Shown here: one piece after another, positions 13,003-22,055 of the stretch
How the letters are laid out: each line of letters begins with the position of its first letter
How positions within the stretch are numbered: position 1 is the first letter of the stretch
Source of the DNA: Acidihalobacter_A sp037381185
Lineage (GTDB): Bacteria > Pseudomonadota > Gammaproteobacteria > DSM-5130 > Acidihalobacteraceae
Assembly: GCF_037381185.1 (NCBI RefSeq)
Contig: NZ_JARRQY010000052.1
Location: 1-23,066, forward strand
Length of the DNA: 23,066 nt
Direction of reading: 5' to 3'
The notes under the pieces: generated by a model
The model's input: only the letters and a program-made list of their open reading frames with translations
What the model was told of the DNA's origin: nothing
Databases searched by the model: none
Program-made: the position numbers and the translations under genes

Positions 13003-13343
13003 TGTCCGGCTCCCAGGCACGGTTCGAGGTCTTGCTGACCGAAGGTGCCGAGCGTGATCTGGAATCGATCTACGATTACGTCGCCGAGTTCGATGATCAA
13101 TCCGGGGCCGATTATGTGCTGGATCGGTTGGCGGATGTCGTGGAAAGCCTTACCCGATTTCCCGAGCGCGGCAACCATCCGAAAGAGTTGGCAGTACTGG
13201 GTATCAAGGAGTACCGCCAACTCTGGTTCAAACCTTACCGGGTGATCTATCGCCTTCTCGGCGGTCGAGTCGTCATTTATCTGATAGTGGATGGGCGGCG
13301 CGACATGCAGACGGTGCTCGCACGGCGGCTGCTTGGGGCGTAG
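13002..13343 (+). CDS. Type II toxin, RelE/ParE superfamily (ParE-like)
   Basis: This 113-residue protein has the RelE/ParE fold. An N-terminal strand and LTEGAERDLESIYDYVAEF helix are followed by a second helix (ADYVLDRLADVVESL), the FPERGNHPKEL turn and LGIKEYRQLWFKPYRVIYRLLGGRVVIYLIVDGRRD strands. The long first helices and the RVIYR segment favour ParE (gyrase poison) over ribosome-dependent RelE, but this is not certain. It shares one base with the antitoxin stop. The order antitoxin-then-toxin and the upstream operators make an intact, autoregulated module that may stabilise the neighbouring AT-richer island. Confidence 0.88.
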   Translation: MSGSQARFEVLLTEGAERDLESIYDYVAEFDDQSGADYVLDRLADVVESLTRFPERGNHPKELAVLGIKEYRQLWFKPYRVIYRLLGGRVVIYLIVDGRRDMQTVLARRLLGA

Positions 13344-13354
13344 CTTCAATCATT

Positions 13355-13374
13355 GCACGGGCGACTCGCCGTGC
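13355..13374. terminator. Hairpin between the convergent toxin and nuclease genes
   Basis: GCACGG-(G)-CG and CG-CCGTGC form an 8-bp stem with one bulged G and a 3-nt ACT loop, 11 nt after the toxin stop and before the convergent end of the nuclease gene. It is a plausible terminator for the toxin-antitoxin message, though a clear T-run is missing on both sides. Confidence 0.45.
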
Positions 13375-13431
13375 TCCTGCATTTGCGCATGTGATCAGCG
13401 TGTCGTACGACGCCGTTCGGACATCATCATT

Positions 13432-14334
13432 TCAACCTTTCAGGAAAACGAGTTCTTCGGGATCGTGGCTTAGCCACACCTTGTAATTTCCGCCGTCTAA
13501 TTTTTCCGTGCGTACGAACGAAGAGAAATTGCTTAGGCGAACGTCCCGAGTGTCGACGGTCACGTCATCGGATTCGCTCAGCGCGTTTCTGAAATTGGAG
13601 ATGGCGCCGTTCTTCGCAATATGAGTCGTCAGTCTGCGGAAGAGTTTGGGCATCATCACGATGTTCTCTATCTCTGCCAGCGCTGGTTTTCTGGGAAGAA
13701 CGAATTCCGCTGCGTTGTCCTTCCAGATGCCGATGGACTGCTGCCTGGCTTGATGGGTGATATCGGTGAATGCGTCTCTCAACGAGGGATAAAGATCGCC
13801 GTAATAGGTCGGGTAGACAAGGCCCTCCTTGAGCAATTGCGCGTTGACCGATTTGGCGACATGTTCGGGATAGAGGTAGACGGTAGGGTGCGTGTCGTCT
13901 ACATGGAAAGGCATTTCTTCGGTGAACACAAAGCCGATGATTCTTCCGTAGGGGTCTATGCCGTTGTAGGCAAGCGTCACCTCTTTGTGCTGATCGTCAG
14001 GATCCGTAATTCGGAACTGGTCGTTTTCGGTGACGCGGCTTAAATCGAAGCCGCAGAGTTCCAGCAGGCGATCTCTGGCCTGCTTGGCCAGGCCGAGTGG
14101 TTGTTTGACCGTGATCATCGGGTAAACGTTGTTTACCGTATAGTGAAGCTCCAGCGCGTCGATGGCTTCGAATCGTATGTTGGCCTGATACTTGGCGTTG
14201 AATCTTGGAAATCGGCCATCCTGAGTTTTGGGCCAGATCCAGTCTTCGGCATCTTTTACGTGAAAGGCGAGCGTATCCCCATCCGGCGATTTTCCGTCGA
14301 TTGATACGGTGCCTTTCAGGATTCGATAAGGCAT
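13432..14334 (-). CDS. SNase-like (thermonuclease family) nuclease with C-terminal extension
   Basis: I start at the ATG at 14334 (300 residues) because a strong GGGAGG ribosome site lies 8 nt upstream; a TTG start 27 nt earlier is possible. Residues 5-205 match a staphylococcal-nuclease (OB-fold) domain. The catalytic set is complete and spaced as in SNase: D18-G-D20-T, Arg54, Asp59 and Glu62 in RFEAIDALE, and Arg131 in YGRIIGFVF; LLKEGLVYP and IGIW are also typical. Calcium-dependent cleavage of DNA or RNA is expected. Unlike secreted SNases there is no signal peptide. The last ~95 residues are an extra domain I do not recognise. Base composition is lower (93 of 180 G+C in sampled lines) than in flanking genes, suggesting transfer. 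Confidence 0.78.
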   Translation of the reverse strand: MPYRILKGTVSIDGKSPDGDTLAFHVKDAEDWIWPKTQDGRFPRFNAKYQANIRFEAIDALELHYTVNNVYPMITVKQPLGLAKQARDRLLELCGFDLSRVTENDQFRITDPDDQHKEVTLAYNGIDPYGRIIGFVFTEEMPFHVDDTHPTVYLYPEHVAKSVNAQLLKEGLVYPTYYGDLYPSLRDAFTDITHQARQQSIGIWKDNAAEFVLPRKPALAEIENIVMMPKLFRRLTTHIAKNGAISNFRNALSESDDVTVDTRDVRLSNFSSFVRTEKLDGGNYKVWLSHDPEELVFLKG

Positions 14335-14506
14335 GGGCTTTTCCTCCCGCTTTCTGCTCAATCCGAGCGATGTCAGTGGATCGTCTGGACCAGGCCGCTA
14401 CCGGTATTGTTCTCCGTCATTGTGACTGGAACGTTATCGGGCTCTCGCGCCTTGATTGGCGGCCAACCGAGCGCAATCACGCACCGCACAATCGTGTGAA
14501 CAGGCC
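14335..14506. other. Gap between pbpC end and the nuclease gene
   Basis: This 172-nt stretch holds the nuclease Shine-Dalgarno at its left end and a TTGGCGGCCAA mini-palindrome. I see no convincing gene, RNA or terminator with a T-run. The short frames here do not look coding. Confidence 0.4.
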
Positions 14507-16858
14507 CTAGTATTTCCCGGTGGCGGTAATTTGCACGGAATCGAAGTCGCCGGATTCGTCCATCGCAGTGATGCGGTGTCGGCCGGCCTTGGCGAAGGTG
14601 TAATGTGCCGTGCCGCCGCGCGTGACGGCGACCTGGCGGCCGTCCACCAGCCAGTGTATCGGGCCGCTGCCGCCCTCGGCGGAGAATGTGACGGTCGGTT
14701 GCGCCCCGCCTTTTCCGGCAGGGCTGACCGTGCCGTTCGCCGGCAGGCCGAGGATGTGCAGGCTGGTCAGCATGGGCGCGCCGTCGCGGCGGCAGGCCGG
14801 ATCCAGGGCCGGCAGGTGGCTTTGCCGGCGCAGCGCCGGGGTGAGCCAGGGCTGCGCGGCCTTGGGCCAGAGCGCGATCGTTTCGCGTCTGGACTTGGCG
14901 CCGACGCGGCAGCCGGCGGGCAGGCGCAGGCCGGTATGCGCGTCGACGCGCACCGTGACCGGGTTGCCGAGCCATTTGTCGTCGCTGCGGTCCGGCAGTG
15001 TGGCCGGTGTCATGCCGCGGAAGATCCAGGCTTCGTGCCGTTCCCGGCAGTAGGGCGCGCCCGGCGCGGGCGGCTGGCCCAGCGGCCAGCAGATGGCCTC
15101 GCGGGCGACGTCGGTGGGTGGCGGGGGGAGGCCGCCGCGCCCGCGCGGCAGCAGGGCGAAGGCATCGAACATCAGCGGTGCGGCGGTGAGGGCACCGTAC
15201 TGGCCGGGGCTGGGAGTGCCGTCGGGGCGGCCGACCCAGACGCCGATGGTGTAGGCGCTGGTCACGCCTACCGCCCAGGCGTCGCGAAAGCCGTAGCTGG
15301 TGCCGGTCTTCCAGGCCACGGTGGCGGCGTCGGGAGATTCCGCGGCGCCGGCGAAGGGTGGTGGCATGGTGAGCATGCGACGCACGATCCAGGCGGCGCC
15401 CGGCTGCAGCATGGGGTAGTCGCGCAGCGGCGCGTCCGGCGTGTAGCGCAGTCGGCCGGCGCGCCCGCCGCGGGCCAGTGCGGTGTAGGAGCCGACGAGG
15501 TTTTCCAGGCTGAGGCCGACGCCGCCGAGGATCATCGACAGGTTGGGGCCGGCACCGCCGGGATAGTCGAGCCGCAGCCCGCCGCGGCGCAGGCGCGCGG
15601 CGAAGTCGAGGGGGCCGAGACGGTCGAGCAGGTCGACCGCCGGAACGTTGAGCGAGCGCTGCAGCGCCGCGGTGGCGGTGACCGGACCGGCGAAGCGGCC
15701 GCTGAAGTCGCCGGGGCGGTAGCCGTCGAAGTTCTGCGGCGCGTCCAGCAGCAGGCTGGCCGAGTGGATCAGTCCGTCCTCGATGGCGAAGCCGTAGAGG
15801 AAGGGTTTGAGCGTGGAGCCGGGGGAGCGCACGGCCCGCACCATGTCGACGTAGCCGTAGCGCTTGGCGTCGGTCAGCTCGGGCGAGCCGACGTAGGCGC
15901 GCACCGCCAGCGTGCGGTTGTCCACGATCAAAGCGGCGGCGGAGGTGCGCGGCGGCAGTCGCAGGACGTAGTCGCGCACCAGCGCGTCGAGCTGGGCCTG
16001 CAGGCCGGCGTCGACGGTGGTGCGCAGCGCATGGCCGGGCTGCGCCTGGTCCTTGAGGCGGCGGGCCAACAGCGGTGCGAGCATGGGCCGCTCCAGCGGC
16101 CAGGCGGCGACGGTCTCGGCCTTGGCGCGGCGCACTTCGGCGGCGGACCACACGCCGTAGCCGCGCAGGCGGTCGAGAACCTTGTCGCGGGCGGCGCGCG
16201 CGGCCTGCGGGTGGCGGTTGGGGCGCAGCGCGCTGGGCGCCTGCGGCAGCACGGCGAGCAGCGCAGCCTCGGCGTAGCTCAGGTGCGCGGCGGATTTGCC
16301 GAGGTAGGCGTAGCTGGCGGCCTGCACGCCTTGCAGCGTGCCGCCGAAGGGCGCGCGGTCGAGGTACAGCGTGAGGATCTGGCGTTTATTCAGATGCCGT
16401 TCCAACTGCAGCGCGCGGAACATCTGCACCAGCTTGCCGCGTACGGTGTGCGGGGTTGGAGCGACGATACGCGCCACCTGCATGGTCAGCGTGGAACCGC
16501 CCGAGACGGCGTGGCCGTAGCGCAGCCACTGCGCGGCGGCGCGCGCCAGGGAGAAGGGATTGATGCCGGGGTGCTCCCAGAACCAGCGGTCCTCGTAGCC
16601 GAGCAGGGCCTGCAGGTAGCGCGGCGAGACCTGCGCGGGCGTGACCGGATAACGCCACACGCCGTCTGCGTCGGCGAAGCCGCGCAGCGGGGTGCCGTCG
16701 CGCGCGGTGACGACCACCGCGAAGTCCTTGCCCGTGGGCAGCGGCAGGGGAAACAGCCGGTCCAGCAGCAGGAACGCGGCGAACAGCGCGGCCGGTAGGG
16801 CCGCGGCGCCGAGCAGGCGTCGGCGCCAGCGCTTGCCGGCGGCGCGTACGTGCTTCAT
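14507..16858 (-). CDS. pbpC: Penicillin-binding protein 1C, bifunctional glycosyltransferase/transpeptidase
   Basis: This 783-residue class A penicillin-binding protein has a short basic cytoplasmic tail and one membrane anchor (about residues 15-32). The family 51 glycosyltransferase domain (about 65-230) has the catalytic Glu89 in EDRWFWEHPG, the GGSTLTMQ motif at 120-127 and the KRQILTLYLDRAPFGG region. The transpeptidase domain (about 280-560) has SxxK at Ser348-Lys351 (GSTLKPF), SxN at Ser402-Asn404, and KTGTS at 517-521. A C-terminal BiPBP_C beta domain follows (about 690-780), typical of PBP1C. It makes and cross-links peptidoglycan at the outer face of the inner membrane. It starts 10 nt after the alpha-2-macroglobulin gene ends, the same pairing as in many gammaproteobacteria, where both act in envelope defence and repair. 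Confidence 0.96.
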   Translation of the reverse strand: MKHVRAAGKRWRRRLLGAAALPAALFAAFLLLDRLFPLPLPTGKDFAVVVTARDGTPLRGFADADGVWRYPVTPAQVSPRYLQALLGYEDRWFWEHPGINPFSLARAAAQWLRYGHAVSGGSTLTMQVARIVAPTPHTVRGKLVQMFRALQLERHLNKRQILTLYLDRAPFGGTLQGVQAASYAYLGKSAAHLSYAEAALLAVLPQAPSALRPNRHPQAARAARDKVLDRLRGYGVWSAAEVRRAKAETVAAWPLERPMLAPLLARRLKDQAQPGHALRTTVDAGLQAQLDALVRDYVLRLPPRTSAAALIVDNRTLAVRAYVGSPELTDAKRYGYVDMVRAVRSPGSTLKPFLYGFAIEDGLIHSASLLLDAPQNFDGYRPGDFSGRFAGPVTATAALQRSLNVPAVDLLDRLGPLDFAARLRRGGLRLDYPGGAGPNLSMILGGVGLSLENLVGSYTALARGGRAGRLRYTPDAPLRDYPMLQPGAAWIVRRMLTMPPPFAGAAESPDAATVAWKTGTSYGFRDAWAVGVTSAYTIGVWVGRPDGTPSPGQYGALTAAPLMFDAFALLPRGRGGLPPPPTDVAREAICWPLGQPPAPGAPYCRERHEAWIFRGMTPATLPDRSDDKWLGNPVTVRVDAHTGLRLPAGCRVGAKSRRETIALWPKAAQPWLTPALRRQSHLPALDPACRRDGAPMLTSLHILGLPANGTVSPAGKGGAQPTVTFSAEGGSGPIHWLVDGRQVAVTRGGTAHYTFAKAGRHRITAMDESGDFDSVQITATGKY

Positions 16859-16868
16859 GTCGATACCG

Positions 16869-19800
16869 TCACGGCAGCACCGTCAGCGTCTCCCGCGTGG
16901 CGCCGATGGCGCGGTTTTCGGGCCGGTACATGGATTCGACCTGCGGTGCGGGCAGGCGGTAGGTGCCCGGCGTGACGGCCCGCACGAGATAGAGCAGGCG
17001 GGTATCGCGCCAACGCGAGACGCGCACCGCGGCGGTGTAGCGGTCGTCGCGGTATTCCTCGTGCACCACGTCGCGGTTGGGGTCGAGCTTGCGCACGGGC
17101 GTGCCGTTCAGCGACAGCTGATCGAGCTTGACCGAGTGCGCCAAGCCCTGGTTTTCGGGCTCCAGACCGGCCGGCAGCAGGTCCTCGACCAGGGCGTCGG
17201 GCACGTAGCGGTTCGAGCTGATCTGCACGTAGACCAGCAGCAGTTCGCCGACCTTCACCGGGCGGCCGTTCAGCGGTTTGCCGTCCGCGGTGTAGTAGCT
17301 GCGCACTATGTGCATGTGTCCGTCGACCGGCGCGGGGGCGTGCTCGGGGTAGCCGCCGACGGCGACGCGCGCGTATAGCGGTTTGTCGCTGTCGGAGGTG
17401 AAGCGCATGCCGGCCTGCAGCTCGGCGATGCCGGGCCGCAGCACTAGCCGGCGGGTGGCGGTGACGGCCTGCGTGCGGGCGCCGTAGGCGAGGGTGCCGG
17501 TGAACTTGGAGCCGGCGTCGGCCTGGGCCAGGGATACTCCGGCCATGAACAGCGCGTTGCGCTCCTGCGTGCTCAGCCAGCGCCGTTGCTGCAGGGCGTC
17601 GGCCAGCTCGAACACCAGGCGGTCACGGCCGGCCAGCTCGACGTGGTTCGCGTACAGCAGGTGGATGGCCAGCGCGAGGTCGCGCACGGTGGAGCCGTAG
17701 TCGCCGTAGTAGTAGCTGTCGCGCTTGTGGCCGATCAATTCCAGACCTGCGCTCATGGCCTTGGCGCCGAGCTGTCGGTCGCCCGCCAGGTGCAGCGCGA
17801 GGCCGAGCTGCAGCAGCGGCAGGCCGGCATCGCTGTCGTTGTGGCGGCGTTCGTAGAGCGTGCGCAGCGTGCCCAGCGGGGCGCGGTTGACCCGCGCGAG
17901 CAGGTAGGCGGCGTAGGCGGTGGAGGCGAAACGCGCGTAACTGCGATGCTGGCGGTACTGCGCGACCAGCGACAGGCTGACGCCGCGCTGCAGGTACTGC
18001 TGCAGGCGGCGCAGCGCCTTGCCGAGCATGTCGCCGGGCACGGCGAAGCCGCGGTCGCGGGCATCGAGCAGGAAGTTCACCGCGTAGGGTGTGAGCCAGG
18101 GCTCCTCGAGGCTGTGGTTGGTCCACAGGCCGAAGCCGCCGCTGGGCAGTTGCTTGTCGGCGAGGCGCCGGATGCCCTTCTCCACGGACTGCTCGCGGTC
18201 GGCGGCGCGCAGGGCGTTGAGGCTGAAGCGCTTGACCATTTCCGGGGTGGCGAACAGCCACGGATAGGTGCTGCTGACGGTCTGTTCCAGGCAGCCGTAG
18301 GGATAGTGCAGCAGGTCGTGGAGGTTCTTCGCCAGATCCAGCGGCGGGATCGCGGAGATGTTCACGTAGGCCTGCACGGTGCCGGGCGAGAGGCCGTCGA
18401 GCAGCGCCTTGTCCACCGCGAAGCTGCCGTGCGGATCGATCACCGCGTTCATGCGGCGCGTCTCGCCGGGGTAGGCCGGGCGCACGTCGAGTTTCCAGTG
18501 GCGCGTGAGCTGCAGGCCGTCGCCCTTGACCCGCAGCGTGATGCCGGCGGTGGCGAAGGCGTCGGCGGCGGTGACCGGGAAGCGCAGCGTCTTCTTCTCG
18601 CCGTCGGCGAGGTCGAGGCTGCGTTCGCCGTCGCTCAGGGTGAGCGGCGCCTTGGCGCTCAACGTGAGCGTCAGGTGCTGTGCGCGGCCGCTGAGGTTGG
18701 CCAGATCGAGGGTGAATTCGGAGTGGTCGCCGCCGGCCAGGAAGCGCGGCATGGACAGCTGCGTGACCAGCGGCGAGCGCACGGTCATTTCGCGCTCGCC
18801 GCTGCCGAAGCGGCTGCCGCTGAAGGCTACCGCCATGAGGCGTACGCGGCCGTTGAAGTCCGGCATGTCGAGCGGAATGGTCGCGTGGCCTTCGGCGTCG
18901 AGCTTGACCGGACCCGAGAACAGCGTGACGAACTGCAGCCGGCTGCGCGCGCGCTGTCCGGCGTTGGCCACGTCGGCGTCGCCGCCGAAGCGGATGCGCG
19001 CCTTGGGGCCGCCGCTCAGTTCGATGACCTTGCCGTACAGGTCGTAGGTGTCGACGGAGTAGCGGCGCTGGCCGAAGAAGGCCTCGAAGGGATCGGGGGT
19101 GAGGAAATCGGTCAGGCTGAGGATGCCCACGTCCACCGTCGCGAGGGTGACGTAGACCGGCCCCTTGCCGGCGCCGGCGACGCTCAGGTTCACGTCCACG
19201 GGCTTGAGCGGTTCGACCACGTCGGGCGTGTCGAGAGTGACCTTCAGGTGCCGTGCGGCGCGGTTAAGGCGCAGCGGAAGCAGGCCCACCGAGCGGTTGG
19301 GAGTGATCTTGTCCGCGGCGCTGCCGGGGCGGAACACTACGGCGCTGACGTAGAGGTCGTGGCGGTTCCAGTCGGCGGACACCGGGATGTCGACGCTGCT
19401 GCCCTTGGCGCTGACCGGCAACTGTTTGGACCACAGCAGGCCGTTGCCGTCCTCGACCATCACCACCGCCTGGCCGTCGTGCGGCGGTACCAGCGTGAGC
19501 TTGGCGGTGTCGCCGGGGTCGTAGGCCGGCTTGTCCAGGCGCAGGGTCACCTGGTCGGGCCGGGTGGTGCCGCTGCCCTGCTGCCAGGACCACCAGCCGA
19601 CACGGAACTCGGTGCGGGTGGTCAGACCGGTGTCGGGGTCGAGCACTGCCAGCAGGTAGTGGCCGTAGTCCAGCGTGAACGTGATCTTGCCGGGCGTGCC
19701 GGCGGTGAGGTCCACGCTTTGCTCGGAAACCGGGTAGTTGCTCTGGCTGTAGGCGTAGTGCCAACCCTGCTGTTCGGAATAGGCCCAGTAGTAGTCGCGG

Positions 19801-21761
19801 TCCTCGCGGATCAGCTTGACCTGCAGGCCCTTGGCGGCGAGCAGGCTGCCGTCGGCGGCGGCCTTGATCAGGTCGAACTGCACGCGGCCGTTTTCGAAGT
19901 AGCGCTTGCCGCCGGTCAGGGGGCGTACGCCCACCAGCGCGTCGGCGGGCCACACCTGGCGGCTGATCGAACGCGTCACCGGCCGTCCGCCGGACTCGAA
20001 CACGCTGGCGGTGTAGAGCAGCTGCAGCGGGTTCCTGCTGTCGCGCCAGCGCGGCGGTACCTCGACCGTCGCATGCCCCTTCGCGTCCAGCTTGACGGGT
20101 GCCAGGTTCGAGCGGTCGCTGCGCGCGCCGGCGGTGGTGTCGCCGAACACGAAGCCGGGGCGGTTCTTGAGCAGTTCGCCGGCGCTGCGCACCAGCAGCG
20201 TGCCTTCCAGACGGTTGCCGGCGGCGGGCGCGCCGTAGAGGTAGTCGGCCTGCACCTGCACCACCAGGGGGTCGCCGGACTGCAGCGGTGCGTCCGGCGC
20301 CTGCAGCGCCAGCTTCATGCGCTCGGGCACGAAGTCCTGCACCTGGAACTTGAACACGTGATCCGGTGCGCGGCTGCCCGGGTCGCTGCGTAGCTCGAGC
20401 TGCCACTGGCCGGTGGGTGCGTTGTCGGACAGCGGCAGGCGGGTCTGGTAGTAGGCCACACCCGCCAGCGCCTCGGGTTGCCACGTGAAGCGCCGCGCCT
20501 CGCGGTGGTCGGGGCGGATCAGGCGCGCCTGCAGCGGCTGGGCGGGCAGCATGCGCCCATCGTGGTCGCGCAGCAGCGCGGAGACTGTGAGCGTCTCGCC
20601 CGAGCGGTAGATGTCGCGTGGGCTGTAGGCGAAGATTTCCTGGCTGCGGTAGGGGCGCTTGCCCAGATCGAAGGCGGACATGTCCAGTGCCGGTCCCCGC
20701 AGTGGCAGGAAGGAGACGTCACGCCCATGCTGCGCCATGAGCAGGGCGCTTCCGCGCAGGGACTGGTCCAGGCGCAGTTCGCCGTGGGCGTCGGTACGCC
20801 CGCTGGCGACGTCGCGGCCGTGGCGGTCCTGGACTCTGATGCGCACGTCCGCCAGCGGCTTGCCGGTCTTCAGCGAGGCGGTGACGATGACCGCGCGGTC
20901 CTTGTACAGCCGGGCCTGCACGCCGATGTCGCTGACGAAGAAGTAGGCCGTCTTGTAGCGGTAGTCGTAGTGCCCCGGGCGGCGCATCACCGCGAGATAC
21001 ATGCCCGGTTCGCCCAGCGCCGCGATATCGCGCACCGGGATGTGGCTGACGGTGCGGGCATCGGGCGGAGGGTTCAGTTCGAAGCGCCCGGAGTAGACCA
21101 GCTTGGCCATGCCCTGGAGCCGGCGCAGTTCGTAGTAGCTGGAATTTCCGGAGTTGTTCATCCAGTCGCCGTAGCGGTGTACGGCGCTGGGTTTGAGCCG
21201 GAAGAACTCGATGTCGACCTCGGGCACGTTGATGGTGACCACCGGCAGCCCGTCGCTGAGGTCTCTAGGCAGCAGCAGCCCCTGGCTGAGGAAGGACACC
21301 ACGGGGGTGATCTTGCGCGTGGTGAAGGTCTTGCTGCGCGACCTGGTCAGGCGCACGCCGGCGGCGCTGTCCAGCCCGGCGTCGACCGTGACGGTGTAGC
21401 GCGTCTGCGGCTTGGCATGCGGGAAATAGAGCATGCGCTGGTTCTTGCCGAGCACCCAGGCGCCCTTGACCGCGCCCAGCGCGTCGCTGACGTGGAGGAA
21501 CTCGTCGTAGCGCCGTTCGGCGGCTATGGGGTGGGAGAACAGCACGGCCAGAGCGGGGGCGTTGTCGAAGCTGCGCTCGCCGATCTCCAGCACCTTGAAG
21601 GGAATGTTGGGCGGTGCTTTCGCCGTCGCCTCGGTATCGGCTGCCGCGCTCTGGGTCTTGGCCTTGTCGTGAGACGGCGTACGGTCGCAGCCGCCCAGGC
21701 CGAGCGTCAGCACCGTCAGCCATAGGACGAGAACGGAAAATATGCGGCGATAGCCCGGCAT
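16869..21761 (-). CDS. yfhM: Bacterial alpha-2-macroglobulin lipoprotein (YfhM/ECAM-like)
   Basis: I start at the ATG at 21761 (1630 residues; E. coli YfhM is about 1650), because it yields a clean lipoprotein signal: basic MPGYRR, a hydrophobic stretch and the lipobox LGGC with Cys25 acylated. Asp at +2 predicts retention in the inner membrane, facing the periplasm. A GGGGG-type site precedes it. The long chain holds repeated MG beta domains, then the thioester motif CLEQ at 1157-1160 in the alpha-helical TED domain (about 1100-1400), with the Cys and Gln that form the internal thioester. Bacterial alpha-2-macroglobulins trap attacking proteases, covalently through this thioester. It is the first gene of the operon with pbpC. 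A longer frame to 21932 lacks a signal and is unlikely. Confidence 0.94.
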   Translation of the reverse strand: MPGYRRIFSVLVLWLTVLTLGLGGCDRTPSHDKAKTQSAAADTEATAKAPPNIPFKVLEIGERSFDNAPALAVLFSHPIAAERRYDEFLHVSDALGAVKGAWVLGKNQRMLYFPHAKPQTRYTVTVDAGLDSAAGVRLTRSRSKTFTTRKITPVVSFLSQGLLLPRDLSDGLPVVTINVPEVDIEFFRLKPSAVHRYGDWMNNSGNSSYYELRRLQGMAKLVYSGRFELNPPPDARTVSHIPVRDIAALGEPGMYLAVMRRPGHYDYRYKTAYFFVSDIGVQARLYKDRAVIVTASLKTGKPLADVRIRVQDRHGRDVASGRTDAHGELRLDQSLRGSALLMAQHGRDVSFLPLRGPALDMSAFDLGKRPYRSQEIFAYSPRDIYRSGETLTVSALLRDHDGRMLPAQPLQARLIRPDHREARRFTWQPEALAGVAYYQTRLPLSDNAPTGQWQLELRSDPGSRAPDHVFKFQVQDFVPERMKLALQAPDAPLQSGDPLVVQVQADYLYGAPAAGNRLEGTLLVRSAGELLKNRPGFVFGDTTAGARSDRSNLAPVKLDAKGHATVEVPPRWRDSRNPLQLLYTASVFESGGRPVTRSISRQVWPADALVGVRPLTGGKRYFENGRVQFDLIKAAADGSLLAAKGLQVKLIREDRDYYWAYSEQQGWHYAYSQSNYPVSEQSVDLTAGTPGKITFTLDYGHYLLAVLDPDTGLTTRTEFRVGWWSWQQGSGTTRPDQVTLRLDKPAYDPGDTAKLTLVPPHDGQAVVMVEDGNGLLWSKQLPVSAKGSSVDIPVSADWNRHDLYVSAVVFRPGSAADKITPNRSVGLLPLRLNRAARHLKVTLDTPDVVEPLKPVDVNLSVAGAGKGPVYVTLATVDVGILSLTDFLTPDPFEAFFGQRRYSVDTYDLYGKVIELSGGPKARIRFGGDADVANAGQRARSRLQFVTLFSGPVKLDAEGHATIPLDMPDFNGRVRLMAVAFSGSRFGSGEREMTVRSPLVTQLSMPRFLAGGDHSEFTLDLANLSGRAQHLTLTLSAKAPLTLSDGERSLDLADGEKKTLRFPVTAADAFATAGITLRVKGDGLQLTRHWKLDVRPAYPGETRRMNAVIDPHGSFAVDKALLDGLSPGTVQAYVNISAIPPLDLAKNLHDLLHYPYGCLEQTVSSTYPWLFATPEMVKRFSLNALRAADREQSVEKGIRRLADKQLPSGGFGLWTNHSLEEPWLTPYAVNFLLDARDRGFAVPGDMLGKALRRLQQYLQRGVSLSLVAQYRQHRSYARFASTAYAAYLLARVNRAPLGTLRTLYERRHNDSDAGLPLLQLGLALHLAGDRQLGAKAMSAGLELIGHKRDSYYYGDYGSTVRDLALAIHLLYANHVELAGRDRLVFELADALQQRRWLSTQERNALFMAGVSLAQADAGSKFTGTLAYGARTQAVTATRRLVLRPGIAELQAGMRFTSDSDKPLYARVAVGGYPEHAPAPVDGHMHIVRSYYTADGKPLNGRPVKVGELLLVYVQISSNRYVPDALVEDLLPAGLEPENQGLAHSVKLDQLSLNGTPVRKLDPNRDVVHEEYRDDRYTAAVRVSRWRDTRLLYLVRAVTPGTYRLPAPQVESMYRPENRAIGATRETLTVLP

Positions 21762-22055
21762 TGCAGTGCCCCCTGCATTTATTGATGTTGTTCGTCGATG
21801 CGCCGTTCGGCAGTTCCGTCCATGGAGGAGCAGCGTTGCCAGCGTCTTCAGCCCAGGACAAGGATAAGCCGTAATCCATGTGGATTCCATGGAAATACGG
21901 CGTGGTAGAGCGCAAGCCTTGGCCCGGCTCATTCGGGCGTATGGCGTCCGGCGAGTGGGGTATTGCTCAATACTTCACAAAAAATATGGTTTTGTGCTGC
22001 CGTGTTCATTAGTATCTGGCCCATTACCTGGCGATCGGATTTTCTTGGGAGAGGT
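21762..22055. promoter_or_regulatory. Divergent gap between yfhM and the VgrG-like gene with inverted repeats
   Basis: This stretch is AT-rich to the right. It holds GTATTG-CT-CAATAC (21960-21973) and CACAAAA-N7-TTTTGTG (21976-21996), two perfect inverted repeats side by side about 60 nt before the VgrG-like start. They may be operators or short hairpins controlling that gene. An ATCCA-TG-TGGAT dyad occurs near 21874-21885 on the yfhM side. I see no convincing sigma-70 boxes and no gene. Confidence 0.4.

Noticed and set aside
14373..14506. Short minus-strand peptide ending in NNTGSGLVQTIH
   Set aside because: It is very short, has no ribosome site and no family resemblance; it is the tail of a shadow frame over pbpC.
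14456..16798. 780-codon open frame antisense to pbpC
   Set aside because: It is a shadow frame in GC-rich DNA. The pbpC frame on the other strand has all PBP1C catalytic motifs, and the shadow product is low-complexity Ala/Gly/Arg with no domain.
17586..20393. 935-codon open frame antisense to the alpha-2-macroglobulin gene
   Set aside because: Same reason: a long mirrored frame caused by codon bias. The minus-strand product has the lipobox and thioester; the antisense product has no recognisable fold.
21762..21932. Extended yfhM start at 21932
   Set aside because: The extra 57 residues lack a signal sequence. Starting at 21761 gives a clean lipoprotein signal with an LGGC lipobox.
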